Positions 36,390 to 45,623 of a stretch of 64,000 nucleotides of DNA are shown here, piece after piece. Below the pieces are notes generated by a model. The model saw nothing but the letters and a program-made list of their open reading frames with translations, was not told the origin of the DNA and did not search any database. Numbering within the stretch: the first letter of the stretch is position 1; each line of letters opens with the position of its first letter. The translations under genes were made by a program, and so were the position numbers. This DNA is from Ralstonia sp. A12 (lineage in GTDB: Bacteria > Pseudomonadota > Gammaproteobacteria > Burkholderiales > Burkholderiaceae): positions 124,001 to 188,000 of the forward strand of contig NZ_JSZO01000007.1 of NCBI RefSeq assembly GCF_000801955.1, read 5' to 3'.

Positions 36390-37139
36390 TCATGCCGGTT
36401 GGCTCCACGGCGATCGAATGTCTGCCAGGAAGCGCTGCGCACGCGGATGCTGCGGGCGCAGGAAGAAGTCTTCCGGCTTGGCGCGCTCCAGCACCTGGCC
36501 CTGGTCCATGAAGATCACGCGGTCGGCCACTTCGCGTGCAAAGCCCATTTCGTGCGTGACGCAGACCATGGTCATGCCGTCGCGGGCGAGGTCTTTCATC
36601 ACCAGCAGCACTTCGTTCACCATCTCTGGGTCCAGCGCAGAAGTGGGCTCGTCGAACAGCATGACCGGCGGCTTCATCGCCAGCGCGCGGGCAATCGCCA
36701 CGCGTTGCTGCTGGCCGCCTGACAACTCGCCAGGGTAGGTGTCAGCCTTGTGCGGCAGGCCCACGCGTTCGAGCAGGCGCATCGCAAAGTCCTTCGCTTC
36801 CTGCGGAAGCATGCGCCCCAGTTGCACCGGCGCCAGCGTGCAGTTCTGCATGACCGTCAGATGCGGGAACAGGTTGAACTGCTGGAACACGAAGCCGATG
36901 CCGCTGCGCAGGACGTTTACGTTCACGCCGTGCGCGTGCACATCCTGTCCGTTGACGGTGATGCGGCCCTTCTGGATGGCCTCCAGCCGGTTCAGCGTGC
37001 GGATGAGCGTCGACTTGCCCGAGCCCGACGGCCCGCACACCACCACGACCTCGCCTTGGGCGACGGTTTCATTGATGTCGACGAGGGCGTGATACTCGCC
37101 ATACCACTTGTCGACGTGTTCGATCGTAATCATGTTCAT
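36390..37139 (-). CDS. gltL: Amino-acid ABC transporter ATP-binding protein
   Basis: A 249-residue ABC ATPase of the polar-amino-acid importer family. Walker [11 protein letters not shown]-loop region FQQFNLFPH, signature [15 protein letters not shown], Walker B VMLFDEP and the switch His in VTHEMGF are intact. The start ATG at 37139 overlaps the stop of the upstream permease gene by 4 bp (ATGA); a second ATG at 37133 is also possible. Last gene of the four-gene unit. Glutamate/aspartate specificity is inferred from similarity to GltL and from the facing gltI. Confidence 0.92.
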   Translation of the reverse strand: MNMITIEHVDKWYGEYHALVDINETVAQGEVVVVCGPSGSGKSTLIRTLNRLEAIQKGRITVNGQDVHAHGVNVNVLRSGIGFVFQQFNLFPHLTVMQNCTLAPVQLGRMLPQEAKDFAMRLLERVGLPHKADTYPGELSGGQQQRVAIARALAMKPPVMLFDEPTSALDPEMVNEVLLVMKDLARDGMTMVCVTHEMGFAREVADRVIFMDQGQVLERAKPEDFFLRPQHPRAQRFLADIRSPWSQPA

Positions 37140-37828
37140 GGTTTGGATGGGGCATGCGCGGCCAGCCGGCGTTCAAGGAAGAACGCCACGCGGGTCAGGC
37201 TGAAGCACATCACGAAATAGCTGATCGCCAGCAGGCCGTAGACCTCGGCGGACTTGACCATGACGGCCGTGCTGATCTGGCCGGCCACGAACGACACTTC
37301 GGGCAGGCTGATGATGTAGCCAAGCGACGTCTCCTTGATGGTGGAGACCAGCTGATTGACCAGCGACGGCAGCATGTTGCGCAGCGCCTGCGGCAGGATC
37401 ACGCGGCGCATCGCCTGCATGTACGACAGGCCGAGCGAGCGGGCGGATTCCATCTGCCCACGCGGCAGGGCCTGGATGCCGGCACGCACGATCTCGGCCA
37501 GATATGCGCCGTCAAAAATCACCAGCGCGGTCAGCATGGTGCTGAACTGGTCGGTACGCTGGCCGGTGATGGAAGGCAGCAGGAAGTACGCCCAGAAGAT
37601 CACCATCAGCAGCGGCGTGCCGCGCACCACGTAGACGAGCGCGGTGGCCGGCCAGCGCAGCGCCGCGATCGGACTCACGCGGCACAGGCCCAGCACGATG
37701 CCCACCGGCAACGCCAGAATCAGGCCGGCCGATGCCAGCAGGAACGTCAGCGCCAGACCGCCCAGCGGGCCGTTCGGATACTGGCCGATCAGGTAGTAAA
37801 TGCCGTAGGTTTGAATGAGGTCAAGCAT
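37136..37828 (-). CDS. gltK: Amino-acid ABC transporter permease (GltK-like)
   Basis: A 230-residue permease of the His/Glu/Gln/Arg/opine family with five predicted helices. The EAA-loop region is [39 protein letters not shown] near residue 120, which docks on the ATPase. [23 protein letters not shown] is the usual second-helix context. It follows the sister permease by 2 bp and overlaps the ATPase gene, so all three are cotranscribed. Confidence 0.9.
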   Translation of the reverse strand: MLDLIQTYGIYYLIGQYPNGPLGGLALTFLLASAGLILALPVGIVLGLCRVSPIAALRWPATALVYVVRGTPLLMVIFWAYFLLPSITGQRTDQFSTMLTALVIFDGAYLAEIVRAGIQALPRGQMESARSLGLSYMQAMRRVILPQALRNMLPSLVNQLVSTIKETSLGYIISLPEVSFVAGQISTAVMVKSAEVYGLLAISYFVMCFSLTRVAFFLERRLAAHAPSKP

Positions 37829-37830
37829 GG

Positions 37831-38526
37831 CTACAGCGTCCGGACAGGGTAGCGATGCTGATACCAGGCCGAGAACACCGTGATCGCAATCGAGATGGTC
37901 AGATAGGCCGCAGTGGCAAACGCAAACGCCTCGAAGCCGCGGAAGGTGGCGCTCTCCACCTGCTGTGCCTGGTACATCAGCTCAGCCACGCCGATCACCA
38001 TGGCGATGCTGGAGTTCTTCCACAGGCTTAACGTTTGGCTGACCAGCGGCGGTACGGTCACGCGCAGCGATTGCGGCAACACCACCAGCCGCATCGCCTG
38101 CAGGAACGAGAGGCCGAGCGCGCGGCTGGCTTCAAGCTGCTCCTTCGGGATCGAGCGGATGCCGCTGCGGATGTCTTCGGCCATATAGGCGGCCGTGTAG
38201 AGCACGAGCGCAATGACGGCGCTGGCGGCTTCGTAGTTCAGGCTGTAGAGCCAGTCCTTGATGAACTGCGGCAGGATCTGCGGCGCGCCGAAATACCAGA
38301 ACAGCATGTGCGCGAGCAGCGGCACATTGCGGATGGCTTCAACGTAGGCCTGGCCGATGGCGCGCAACGGTGCGGCTGGCGCCAGGCGCAGCAGCGCCAC
38401 CACGATGGCAAGCGGCAACGCTAGCACGAAGGCCAGCAGCGACAGCTTGATCGACAGGAAGAAACCGCTGACAAGCCACTGGTGATACTGCCCCGAGAGC
38501 AGCATCGACAAATTGAATTGGGGCAT
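37831..38526 (-). CDS. gltJ: Amino-acid ABC transporter permease (GltJ-like)
   Basis: A 231-residue partner permease with the same plan: YVEAIRNVPLLAHMLFWYFG and the docking loop EDIRSGIRSIPKEQLEASRALGLSFLQAMRLVVLPQSLR. It is the first permease after the binding-protein gene, separated by 64 bp that contain a strong hairpin. The two permeases form a heterodimer in this importer family. Confidence 0.9.
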   Translation of the reverse strand: MPQFNLSMLLSGQYHQWLVSGFFLSIKLSLLAFVLALPLAIVVALLRLAPAAPLRAIGQAYVEAIRNVPLLAHMLFWYFGAPQILPQFIKDWLYSLNYEAASAVIALVLYTAAYMAEDIRSGIRSIPKEQLEASRALGLSFLQAMRLVVLPQSLRVTVPPLVSQTLSLWKNSSIAMVIGVAELMYQAQQVESATFRGFEAFAFATAAYLTISIAITVFSAWYQHRYPVRTL

Positions 38527-38535
38527 GGAGATTCA

Positions 38536-38571
38536 CCGCCCGGACGCGGGTTGGACAACCGGTCCGGGCGG
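38536..38571 (-). repeat. Hairpin between the binding-protein and permease genes
   Basis: Perfect 10-bp stem CCGCCCGGAC/GTCCGGGCGG around a 16-base loop. Lacking a T tract, it is more likely a 3'-end stabiliser or partial terminator that raises binding-protein mRNA over permease mRNA. Confidence 0.6.
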
Positions 38572-38590
38572 GCCGACCTTGACGTTGCTA

Positions 38591-39436
38591 TTAATCGATC
38601 TTGTCGGTGGAAATCTTGAAGGTGCGCGACGGGAAGGCCATCTTCGTGGTCGGGCCGAACCACTTGTCGAACAGTTTCTGCGCCTCGCCGCTCTTTTCCA
38701 TGCCCAGCAGCACGTCATCGACCTGCTTCTTGAAGGCCGGTTCACCCTTGCGGATACCCAGTGCGAGGTGCTCGGTCGACAGGTTTTGCGGCAGGAGCGC
38801 GTAGTCCTTCGCAGCCGGGCCCATCTTGGCCATGTTGCCGATCAGCGTGGTTTCATCGTTCACGTAGGCGACGCCCTTGCCCTGCTGCAGGGCCAGCAGC
38901 GCCTGCGGGCTGTTGTCGAACGACACAACATCGGCGTTCTTGATGGTCTTGGCGATGTTGGCTTCCATGGTGGAGCCCTTGACCGTCAGCAGCTTCTTGC
39001 CGTCGAGCTGGGCCAGCGACGTGATGCCGCTGTCCTTCTTGACCATCGCCTTCTGGCCGGTGATGAAGGTCGACACCGAGAAGTCGATCTGCGCCTCACG
39101 CTCCTTGTTGTGCGTGAGCGAGGCGGCCAGCAGATCCACGCGGCCTTGCTGCAGCTCGGGCAGGCGCGCAGCCACGGCCAGTTGCTTGAGCACCGGCTTC
39201 ACGCCGATGCTCTTGGCCACGGCGTTGCACATGTCGACGTCGTAGCCGACGATCTCGCGGCTCATTGGGTCTTTCAGGAAGCTGAACGGCTCGTCGGTGC
39301 CGAGCACGCCGCAGACGAGTTCGCCTTTCTTCTTGATGTCGGCAAGCTGGTCAGCATGGGCGGTCGTGGCGACCAGAGTGGCAGCGGCCAGGACAGCTGC
39401 GCCGGCAAATTGGGTAAGACGTCGGCTTGTTTTCAT
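38591..39436 (-). CDS. Periplasmic amino-acid-binding protein of the ABC operon
   Basis: A 281-residue family 3 binding protein, distinct from GltI. Signal peptide about residues 1-28 (ending TAHAD). Markers: GELVCGVLGTDEPFSF, VGYDVDMCNAVAKSIGVKP, GRVDLLAASLTHNKEREAQIDFS, KGSTMEANIAKTIKN and DKWFGPTTKM. The frame extends far upstream, but the ATG at 39436 with AGGAGGAGA just before it is decisive. As first gene of the operon it should be the primary receptor of the permeases; ligand probably an amino acid. Confidence 0.9.
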   Translation of the reverse strand: MKTSRRLTQFAGAAVLAAATLVATTAHADQLADIKKKGELVCGVLGTDEPFSFLKDPMSREIVGYDVDMCNAVAKSIGVKPVLKQLAVAARLPELQQGRVDLLAASLTHNKEREAQIDFSVSTFITGQKAMVKKDSGITSLAQLDGKKLLTVKGSTMEANIAKTIKNADVVSFDNSPQALLALQQGKGVAYVNDETTLIGNMAKMGPAAKDYALLPQNLSTEHLALGIRKGEPAFKKQVDDVLLGMEKSGEAQKLFDKWFGPTTKMAFPSRTFKISTDKID

Positions 39437-39830
39437 CGGATCTCCTCCTTGACGACTTGGGTGGGTGGCAGTGCGCGAATCAAGATCGACCGCGAGCATA
39501 CAGGCGTGCGACGGGCTTGGCTGCTCGCTATCCGGATAACCATATGACGGCGGCATAAACCGCCCAACTATAGACCATGCCGAACGGCACAAACGTAGGC
39601 TGGAAAGCGGGCTTGGGCGGATTGCACGGGTGGGGTTTCTGGGTGGCCGGGGCTGCTTGCGGCGGCGCAAATGCAGGCACGGTGCCATCGGTAAACCATC
39701 GGGCCCGCGATGACGGCGCGGCGGGGCTGAGGTACAGCGTGCTTGTTATGCAAAGAAGACATTGGTCGCCATTAATGACATGGCAACCGACCCGGCTCCA
39801 TCGGGGGATTCCCGGTGCCGGGTGCTTGTC
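39437..39830. other. Intergenic region
   Basis: 394 bp between the ABC operon and the next leftward gene. It must hold the operon promoter (near 39500-39560 an AT-richer stretch with TATCCGGATA and ATATGA), but no clean -35/-10 pair was recognised. No RNA gene or repeat is seen. Confidence 0.4.
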
Positions 39831-40421
39831 TTACAGGGCGCCGCAGATGGTTTCGTTGATGGGCACGTCGCCGACCATTTCGTGGTCGTTGCCGCGATAG
39901 CGGTAGACCAGGCTCAGGCCCAGGCGCGTCAGGATGCGTACGTCGCCGTTGTTGCAGATGTTCTTCTGCAGGATCGGCACGAAGTTCAGCCGGAAACCTT
40001 GCGAGGCTGCCGAGTGCGCCGCGTAGTTGGTCAGCGTGATGAGGAAGACAAGGTTCTTCTTCTGCGCCAGCGTGCATTGCACCAGCGCGGTCTCGCGATC
40101 GAGCGGGACAGGGGTGAAACGGTTGATTTCAGTGCAGGCCTGGGTGAGCGCGCGGTCGGTATTGCGGGCCGGGCCCGTGAGGGCAGGCACGCCGGCCGCG
40201 GCGGTGCTGCGGCCAGTGGCGGCGCCAACCAGCATGCGTGCCAGCGGGGTCAGCTCCTGCAGGGCGGCGGTGCCCGGCAAGGACTGCGATTGTGCCCACA
40301 GGGGGCAGGCCAGCAACGGCAGGGCAACGCCCAAGGTGCGCGCAACGCTCGCCCAACGGCGACGCTGGCGGCCTTTCACATCCAGACCGGTCCGAATGGT
40401 GGCGTGTTGAGTCACAGACAT
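39831..40421 (-). CDS. Exported protein of unknown function
   Basis: A 196-residue protein, not recognised. The start is ATG 40421 (the frame is open to 40496). Residues 1-43 form a long, basic signal peptide (GRQRRRWASVARTLGVALPLL) cleaved after WAQ. The mature part has an Ala/Thr-rich linker and then a compact conserved-looking region with four cysteines (ACTEINRFT, VQCTLAQKK, KNICNNGDV, ETICGAL), which could form two disulfides. The C-terminal end at cysteine-rich ETICGAL is tidy. No neighbour explains it: the ABC operon lies upstream on one side, the IclR regulator on the other. Confidence 0.65.
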   Translation of the reverse strand: MSVTQHATIRTGLDVKGRQRRRWASVARTLGVALPLLACPLWAQSQSLPGTAALQELTPLARMLVGAATGRSTAAAGVPALTGPARNTDRALTQACTEINRFTPVPLDRETALVQCTLAQKKNLVFLITLTNYAAHSAASQGFRLNFVPILQKNICNNGDVRILTRLGLSLVYRYRGNDHEMVGDVPINETICGAL

Positions 40422-40511
40422 CCTCTTTGCCCACGGAGCCACAATTTTATTGAAAAAACCGCCAGGATGCGAGGCGCCTAATGCACTCACTTGCACGCAA
40501 CTTGTTTGCGA

Positions 40512-41315
40512 TCAGGTCCGCACACGCACCATGGCCGAGATGCGCTCGGCCGCCGCCTGCAATGGCTCCAGAAACTGCTTGGTCATCTGCTTGGCTGAGG
40601 TGCGGTTGGCCTGTCCGCTGATGTTCATGGCGGCGATGATATCGCCCGCCCGGTTGCGGATCGGTGCCGACAGCGAGATCAGCCCTTCCTCCAGTTCCTG
40701 GTCAACCAGTGCCCAGCCTTGCTGGCGCACACCGGCAATGACGTCCTTCAATGCATCGACTTCGGTGACGGTGCGTTGCGTACGCGCGCGTCGATCGGAT
40801 TCGCGCAGCACGATGTCGAGCTTCTCCTCCGGTAGGCCCGACAGCAGCACGCGCCCCATCGACGTACAGAACGCCGGCAGGCGGCTACCAACGGCCAGGT
40901 TCAGCGCGATGATCTTCTGCGTCGGCACGCGCAGCACGTAGACGATTTCCGCGCCGTCGAGCACCGAGGCCGAGCAGCTCTCGTGCACCGTCTGCACCAG
41001 TTCTTCCATTACCGGTTCGGCGAGGTTCCAGAACGGCATCGAGGTGAGATAGGCGAAACCGAGGTCGAGAATCTTGGGTGTGAGCCGGAAGAGGCGCCCT
41101 TCAAAACTGACGTAGCCCAGGCTGACCAGCGTGAGCAGGATGCGGCGGGCGCCTGCGCGCGTGAGTCCGGTTGCTTCGGCAACTTCGGACAGCGTCTGCT
41201 CGGGCCGCTCCGCATTGAATGCGCGGATAACGGACAACCCGCGTGCAAAGGATTGCACGTAGGAATCGCTGGGTTTTTCGGTGGGCGGGTCGGTGGACGG
41301 CAGGGCGGCGGACAT
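40512..41315 (-). CDS. pcaR: IclR-family regulator, PcaR-like
   Basis: A 267-residue transcription regulator with an N-terminal winged helix (FARGLSVIRAFNAERPEQTLSEVAEATGLTRAGARRILLTLVSLGYV) and a C-terminal ligand-binding IclR domain (ASVLDGAEIVYVLRVPTQ, RLPAFCTSMGRVLLSGLP, ISLSAPIRNRAGDIIAAMNIS). It belongs with PcaR/PcaU/PobR, which respond to beta-ketoadipate or protocatechuate. It is divergent from pcaIJFBDC across 318 bp with palindromic sites, which supports control of that operon. The symbol is by context and family resemblance. Confidence 0.85.
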   Translation of the reverse strand: MSAALPSTDPPTEKPSDSYVQSFARGLSVIRAFNAERPEQTLSEVAEATGLTRAGARRILLTLVSLGYVSFEGRLFRLTPKILDLGFAYLTSMPFWNLAEPVMEELVQTVHESCSASVLDGAEIVYVLRVPTQKIIALNLAVGSRLPAFCTSMGRVLLSGLPEEKLDIVLRESDRRARTQRTVTEVDALKDVIAGVRQQGWALVDQELEEGLISLSAPIRNRAGDIIAAMNISGQANRTSAKQMTKQFLEPLQAAAERISAMVRVRT

Positions 41316-41404
41316 GCAGGGAAGCGAAAGCGGAGTACTGGGCTCAAGACTACTGACAATCCTCGGGTTTCGCTACTCGAACGGCTGATCGCTACGCGTA
41401 CGCC

Positions 41405-41434
41405 TTGACACGGCTGGGAGCGGAGGCGTAGATT
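41405..41434 (+). promoter_or_regulatory. Candidate pca operon promoter
   Basis: TTGACA (41405-41410) and TAGATT (41429-41434) are separated by 18 bases, giving a start near 41441, about 190 bases before pcaI. Confidence 0.6.
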
Positions 41435-41445
41435 AGTTCTTGGAT

Positions 41446-41469
41446 CGAACGTGAGTTCGTATAGCGAAC
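41446..41469. promoter_or_regulatory. Candidate PcaR operator (three half-sites)
   Basis: CGAAC (41446-41450), GTTCG (41455-41459), CGAAC (41465-41469): two overlapping palindromes sharing the middle half-site. PcaU/PobR of Acinetobacter bind arrays of three related repeats, and GTTCG-type boxes are known for PcaR, so binding by the divergent IclR regulator is likely. Confidence 0.6.
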
Positions 41470-41633
41470 AAAAGGGAGCGTGGGCCGGACAGCAAGGGCC
41501 CGTGTCGATCCAGTCGTCAATCCGGAGACTCGCAGGCCGCACTTTGCGGCCGGGCCTTTTGCTATGGCCTGGCGATGCTCCGAGCGGCGCCACGCTATCG
41601 AAGAAGCGCGGCGCCCCAGCCGGAGAATGTCAC

Positions 41634-42319
41634 GTGATCAACAAGATCTGTCCGTCCGTGGAGGCCGCGCTGGCCGATATCCCGGACGGTGCCACCATCA
41701 TGATCGGCGGGTTCGGTACCGCTGGCATGCCTTCTGAGCTCATCGACGGGCTCATCGCCCACGGCGCGCGCGATCTCACCATCATCAACAACAACGCCGG
41801 CAACGGCGAGACCGGCCTCGCGGCGCTGCTCAAGGCGCGCCGCGTGCGCAAGATCGTCTGCTCGTTCCCGCGCCAGGCCGATTCCTACGTGTTCGACGCG
41901 CTCTACCGTGCTGGCGACATCGAGCTGGAGCTGGTGCCGCAAGGCAACCTGGCCGAGCGCATCCGCGCCGCCGGTGCCGGCATCGGCGGCTTCTTCTGCC
42001 CGACTGCGTATGGCACGCAATTGGCCGAGGGCAAGGAAACGCGCATCATCGACGGCAAGCCATACGTGTTCGAACTGCCGCTCACTGCTGACTACGCGCT
42101 CATCAAGGCCCTGCGCGCAGACCGCTGGGGCAACCTCGTTTATCGCAAGACCGCGCGCAACTTCGGCCCGGTGATGGCCATGGCAGCCAAGTGCACCATC
42201 GCGCAAGTGAGCGAGACGGTGGAGCTGGGTGAGCTGGACCCCGAGCACATCGTCACTCCGGGGATTTTCGTCAAGCGCGTCGTGCAGCTTGGCGCCCAAC
42301 AAGCCGCGAAGGAGGCCGC

Positions 42320-42323
<4 letters not shown>
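41634..42323 (+). CDS. pcaI: 3-oxoadipate CoA-transferase subunit A
   Basis: A 229-residue alpha subunit of succinyl-CoA:3-oxoadipate CoA-transferase. Features: GATIMIGGFGTAGMPSELIDGL, IINNNAGNGETGLAALL, ELVPQGNLAERIRAAGAGIGGFFCPTAYGT. The start is GTG at 41634 with GGAGA 8 bases upstream; the upstream open frame has no homology. It overlaps pcaJ by 4 bp (ATGA), so the subunits are coupled. First gene of the pcaIJFBDC operon. Confidence 0.93.
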
Positions 42324-42994
<671 letters not shown>

Positions 42995-43019
42995 AACAGT
43001 TATTGGAGACAGAACAATC

Positions 43020-44222
43020 ATGACGCAAGCCTTTATCTGCGACGCCATCCGTACCCCCATCGGCCGCTACGGCGGCAGCTTGTCTTCGGTACGCGCGGAT
43101 GACCTGGGCGCGGTGCCGCTCAAGGCGCTCATGGCGCGCAACCCGCAGGTCGACTGGTCGGCCATCGACGACGTGATTTTCGGCTGCGCCAACCAGGCCG
43201 GCGAAGACAACCGCAACGTGGCGCGCATGTCGTCGCTGCTGGCCGGGCTGCCCGAGGGTGTGCCGGGCTCCACCATCAACCGCCTGTGCGGCTCGGGTAT
43301 GGATGCGACTGGCACCGCCGCGCGCGCCATCCGTGCCGGTGAAACCTCGCTGATGATCGCCGGCGGCGTGGAGAGCATGAGCCGCGCACCGTTCGTGATG
43401 GGCAAGGCCGCCAGCGCTTTCTCGCGCGATGCCGCCATCTACGACACGACGATTGGCTGGCGCTTCATCAACCCGCTGATGAAGGCCCAATACGGCGTCG
43501 ATTCGATGCCCGAAACCGCCGAGAACGTCGCCACCGACTACAAGGTCAACCGCGAAGACCAGGACCGCTTCGCACTGCGCAGCCAGGCCAACGCTGCGCG
43601 CGCGCAGGAAGACGGCACGCTCGCGCAGGAAATCACCTCGGTGACGATCCCGCAGAAGAAGGGCGACGCCATGGTCGTGAGCCGCGACGAGCATCCGCGT
43701 GCGACCACCATGGAAGCGCTCGCCAAGCTCAAGGGCGTGGTGCGCCCGGACGGCACCGTCACCGCCGGCAATGCGTCGGGCGTGAATGATGGCGCTTGCG
43801 CGCTGCTGCTCGCGAATGAGGAGTCCGCCAAGCGCTTTGGCCTGACGCCGCGCGCGCGCATCGTTGGTATGGCGACTGCCGGCGTGCCGCCGCGCGTGAT
43901 GGGCATCGGCCCGGCGCCGGCCTCGCAGAAGCTGCTCAAGCAACTCGGCCTGACGATTGATCAGATGGATGTGATCGAGCTGAACGAAGCGTTTGCCGCG
44001 CAAGGTCTGGCGGTCACACGTCAGCTTGGCCTGCAGGACGACGACCCGCGCGTCAACCCGAACGGCGGCGCCATCGCATTGGGTCACCCGCTCGGCATGA
44101 GCGGCGCGCGCCTGGTGACGACGGCGATGTACCAACTGCATCGCACCGGTGGCCGCTATGCGCTGTGCACGATGTGTATCGGCGTCGGCCAGGGCATTGC
44201 GCTGGTGATCGAACGCGTTTGA
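43020..44222 (+). CDS. pcaF: 3-oxoadipyl-CoA thiolase
   Basis: A 400-residue thiolase that splits 3-oxoadipyl-CoA into succinyl-CoA and acetyl-CoA, the last step of the pathway. The nucleophile is the Cys in NRLCGSGMDA near residue 90, the base His is in GGAIALGHPLGMSGAR, and the second Cys in CTMCIGVGQG. The start ATG at 43020 has TTGGAGA upstream. Length is typical. Acetyl-CoA acetyltransferases are close relatives; the operon context decides the call. Confidence 0.94.
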   Translation: MTQAFICDAIRTPIGRYGGSLSSVRADDLGAVPLKALMARNPQVDWSAIDDVIFGCANQAGEDNRNVARMSSLLAGLPEGVPGSTINRLCGSGMDATGTAARAIRAGETSLMIAGGVESMSRAPFVMGKAASAFSRDAAIYDTTIGWRFINPLMKAQYGVDSMPETAENVATDYKVNREDQDRFALRSQANAARAQEDGTLAQEITSVTIPQKKGDAMVVSRDEHPRATTMEALAKLKGVVRPDGTVTAGNASGVNDGACALLLANEESAKRFGLTPRARIVGMATAGVPPRVMGIGPAPASQKLLKQLGLTIDQMDVIELNEAFAAQGLAVTRQLGLQDDDPRVNPNGGAIALGHPLGMSGARLVTTAMYQLHRTGGRYALCTMCIGVGQGIALVIERV

Positions 44223-44229
44223 TGCTGCC

Positions 44230-45591
44230 ATGACCAGCGGACTGCTCGATCGCGCTTTCTCCACGCCGGCCATGCTGGCGGTGTGGTCCGATGCGGCCAC
44301 CGTGCGCGCGATGCTCGATGTGGAGGCGGCGCTGGCGCAGGCCGAAGGTGCGGTCGGCGTGATTCCGGCGGAAGCCGTTGCGCCGATTCGCGCGGTGTGC
44401 GCCAAGGTGACGTTGGACTTGGAAGCGCTCGGCAACGCCGCAGCCAGTGCAGGCAACCTCGCCATTCCGCTGGTCAAGCAACTAACTGCCGCCGTCGCGC
44501 AGCACGATGAAAACGCCGCGCGCTACGTGCATTGGGGCGCGACCAGCCAGGACATCATCGACACCGGTTTGATGCTGCAGTGGAAGCAATCGGTCGGGTT
44601 GATTGAGGCAGATCTGCAAAAGCTTGCAGATGCGCTGGCCGCTTTGGCACAACGCCATCGCAACACGCCGATGGTGGCGCGCACGTGGTTGCAGCAAGCA
44701 TTGCCGACGACGTTCGGGCGTAAGGTCGCCGGGTGGCTGGAGGCGTTACATCGTGCACAGGATCGTTTTGCTGCGTTGCGTGTGCATGTGCCGGCGCTGC
44801 AGTTTGGCGGGGCGGCGGGCACGCTCGCTAGCTTGGGTGAACACGCACGCGCTGTCGCTCAAACGCTGGCGCATGAACTCGATCTGCCGCTGCCGACACT
44901 CTCTTGGCATGGCGAGCAGGATCGCGTGGCCGACATTGGCACGACGCTCGCGCTGTTGGTTGGCACGCTTGGCCACTTCGCGCGCGATCTCTCGCTGATG
45001 ATGCAGACCGAGGTAGGCGAAGTTGCCGAGCCATCGGGTGCAGGCAAGGGTGGTTCTTCCACCATGCCGCACAAGCGCAACCCGGTTGGGTGCGCCACCG
45101 TGCTGGCTGCGGCCACGCGCATGCCCGGGTTGGCGAGCACGCTGCTGTCTGCATTGCCGCAGGAGCATGAGCGCGCGCTCGGCGGCTGGCAGGCCCAGTG
45201 GGCAACGTTGCGCGAAATGACGTGCCTTGCAGCCGGCGCACTCGATCGCATGTGTGAAATCGTCGAAGGCTTGCATGTTGATGCGACCCGCATGCGTGCC
45301 AATCTTGACCTGACGCAAGGCCTCATTCTCGGTGAGGCCGTGATGCTGGCCCTTGGCGCCGATCTTGGCCGCCTGCAAGCCCATCACGTGGTGGAGGCCG
45401 CGAGCCGGAAGGCTGTGCAGGACAACACAACACTGCGCGACGTGCTGGCTCAAGACGCCGACGTTCTGCGCATCTGGGGCAGCGCCACGCCACAACGGTT
45501 GAACGCACTGCTCGACCCCACTCACTATCTTGGCGATGCGGGCGCCGCCGTCGACCGCGTGCTTGCGGAACACGCCCGCCGTCACCCTTAA
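44230..45591 (+). CDS. pcaB: 3-carboxy-cis,cis-muconate cycloisomerase
   Basis: A 453-residue fumarase/aspartase-superfamily enzyme that cyclises the protocatechuate ring-cleavage product to 4-carboxymuconolactone. The superfamily signature GKGGSSTMPHKRNPVG lies near residue 272; VHWGATSQDIIDTGLM and NTPMVARTWLQQALPTTFG also fit. It starts 7 bp after pcaF. C-terminal AEHARRHP end is compatible with full length. Confidence 0.93.
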   Translation: MTSGLLDRAFSTPAMLAVWSDAATVRAMLDVEAALAQAEGAVGVIPAEAVAPIRAVCAKVTLDLEALGNAAASAGNLAIPLVKQLTAAVAQHDENAARYVHWGATSQDIIDTGLMLQWKQSVGLIEADLQKLADALAALAQRHRNTPMVARTWLQQALPTTFGRKVAGWLEALHRAQDRFAALRVHVPALQFGGAAGTLASLGEHARAVAQTLAHELDLPLPTLSWHGEQDRVADIGTTLALLVGTLGHFARDLSLMMQTEVGEVAEPSGAGKGGSSTMPHKRNPVGCATVLAAATRMPGLASTLLSALPQEHERALGGWQAQWATLREMTCLAAGALDRMCEIVEGLHVDATRMRANLDLTQGLILGEAVMLALGADLGRLQAHHVVEAASRKAVQDNTTLRDVLAQDADVLRIWGSATPQRLNALLDPTHYLGDAGAAVDRVLAEHARRHP

Positions 45592-45623
45592 GTCCACATT
45601 CGCACGACATCCACGGAGACACC

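Larger units (their letters stand above)
41316..41633. other. Divergent control region of pcaR and the pca operon
   Basis: 318 bp. It holds a TTCG-CTACT-CGAA palindrome (41369-41381) on the pcaR side, a TTGACA-18-TAGATT promoter, a triple CGAAC/GTTCG array, and a GGCCGC/GCGGCC hairpin (41535-41551) in a leader of about 190 bases, then a GGAGA ribosome site for pcaI. Confidence 0.6.
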
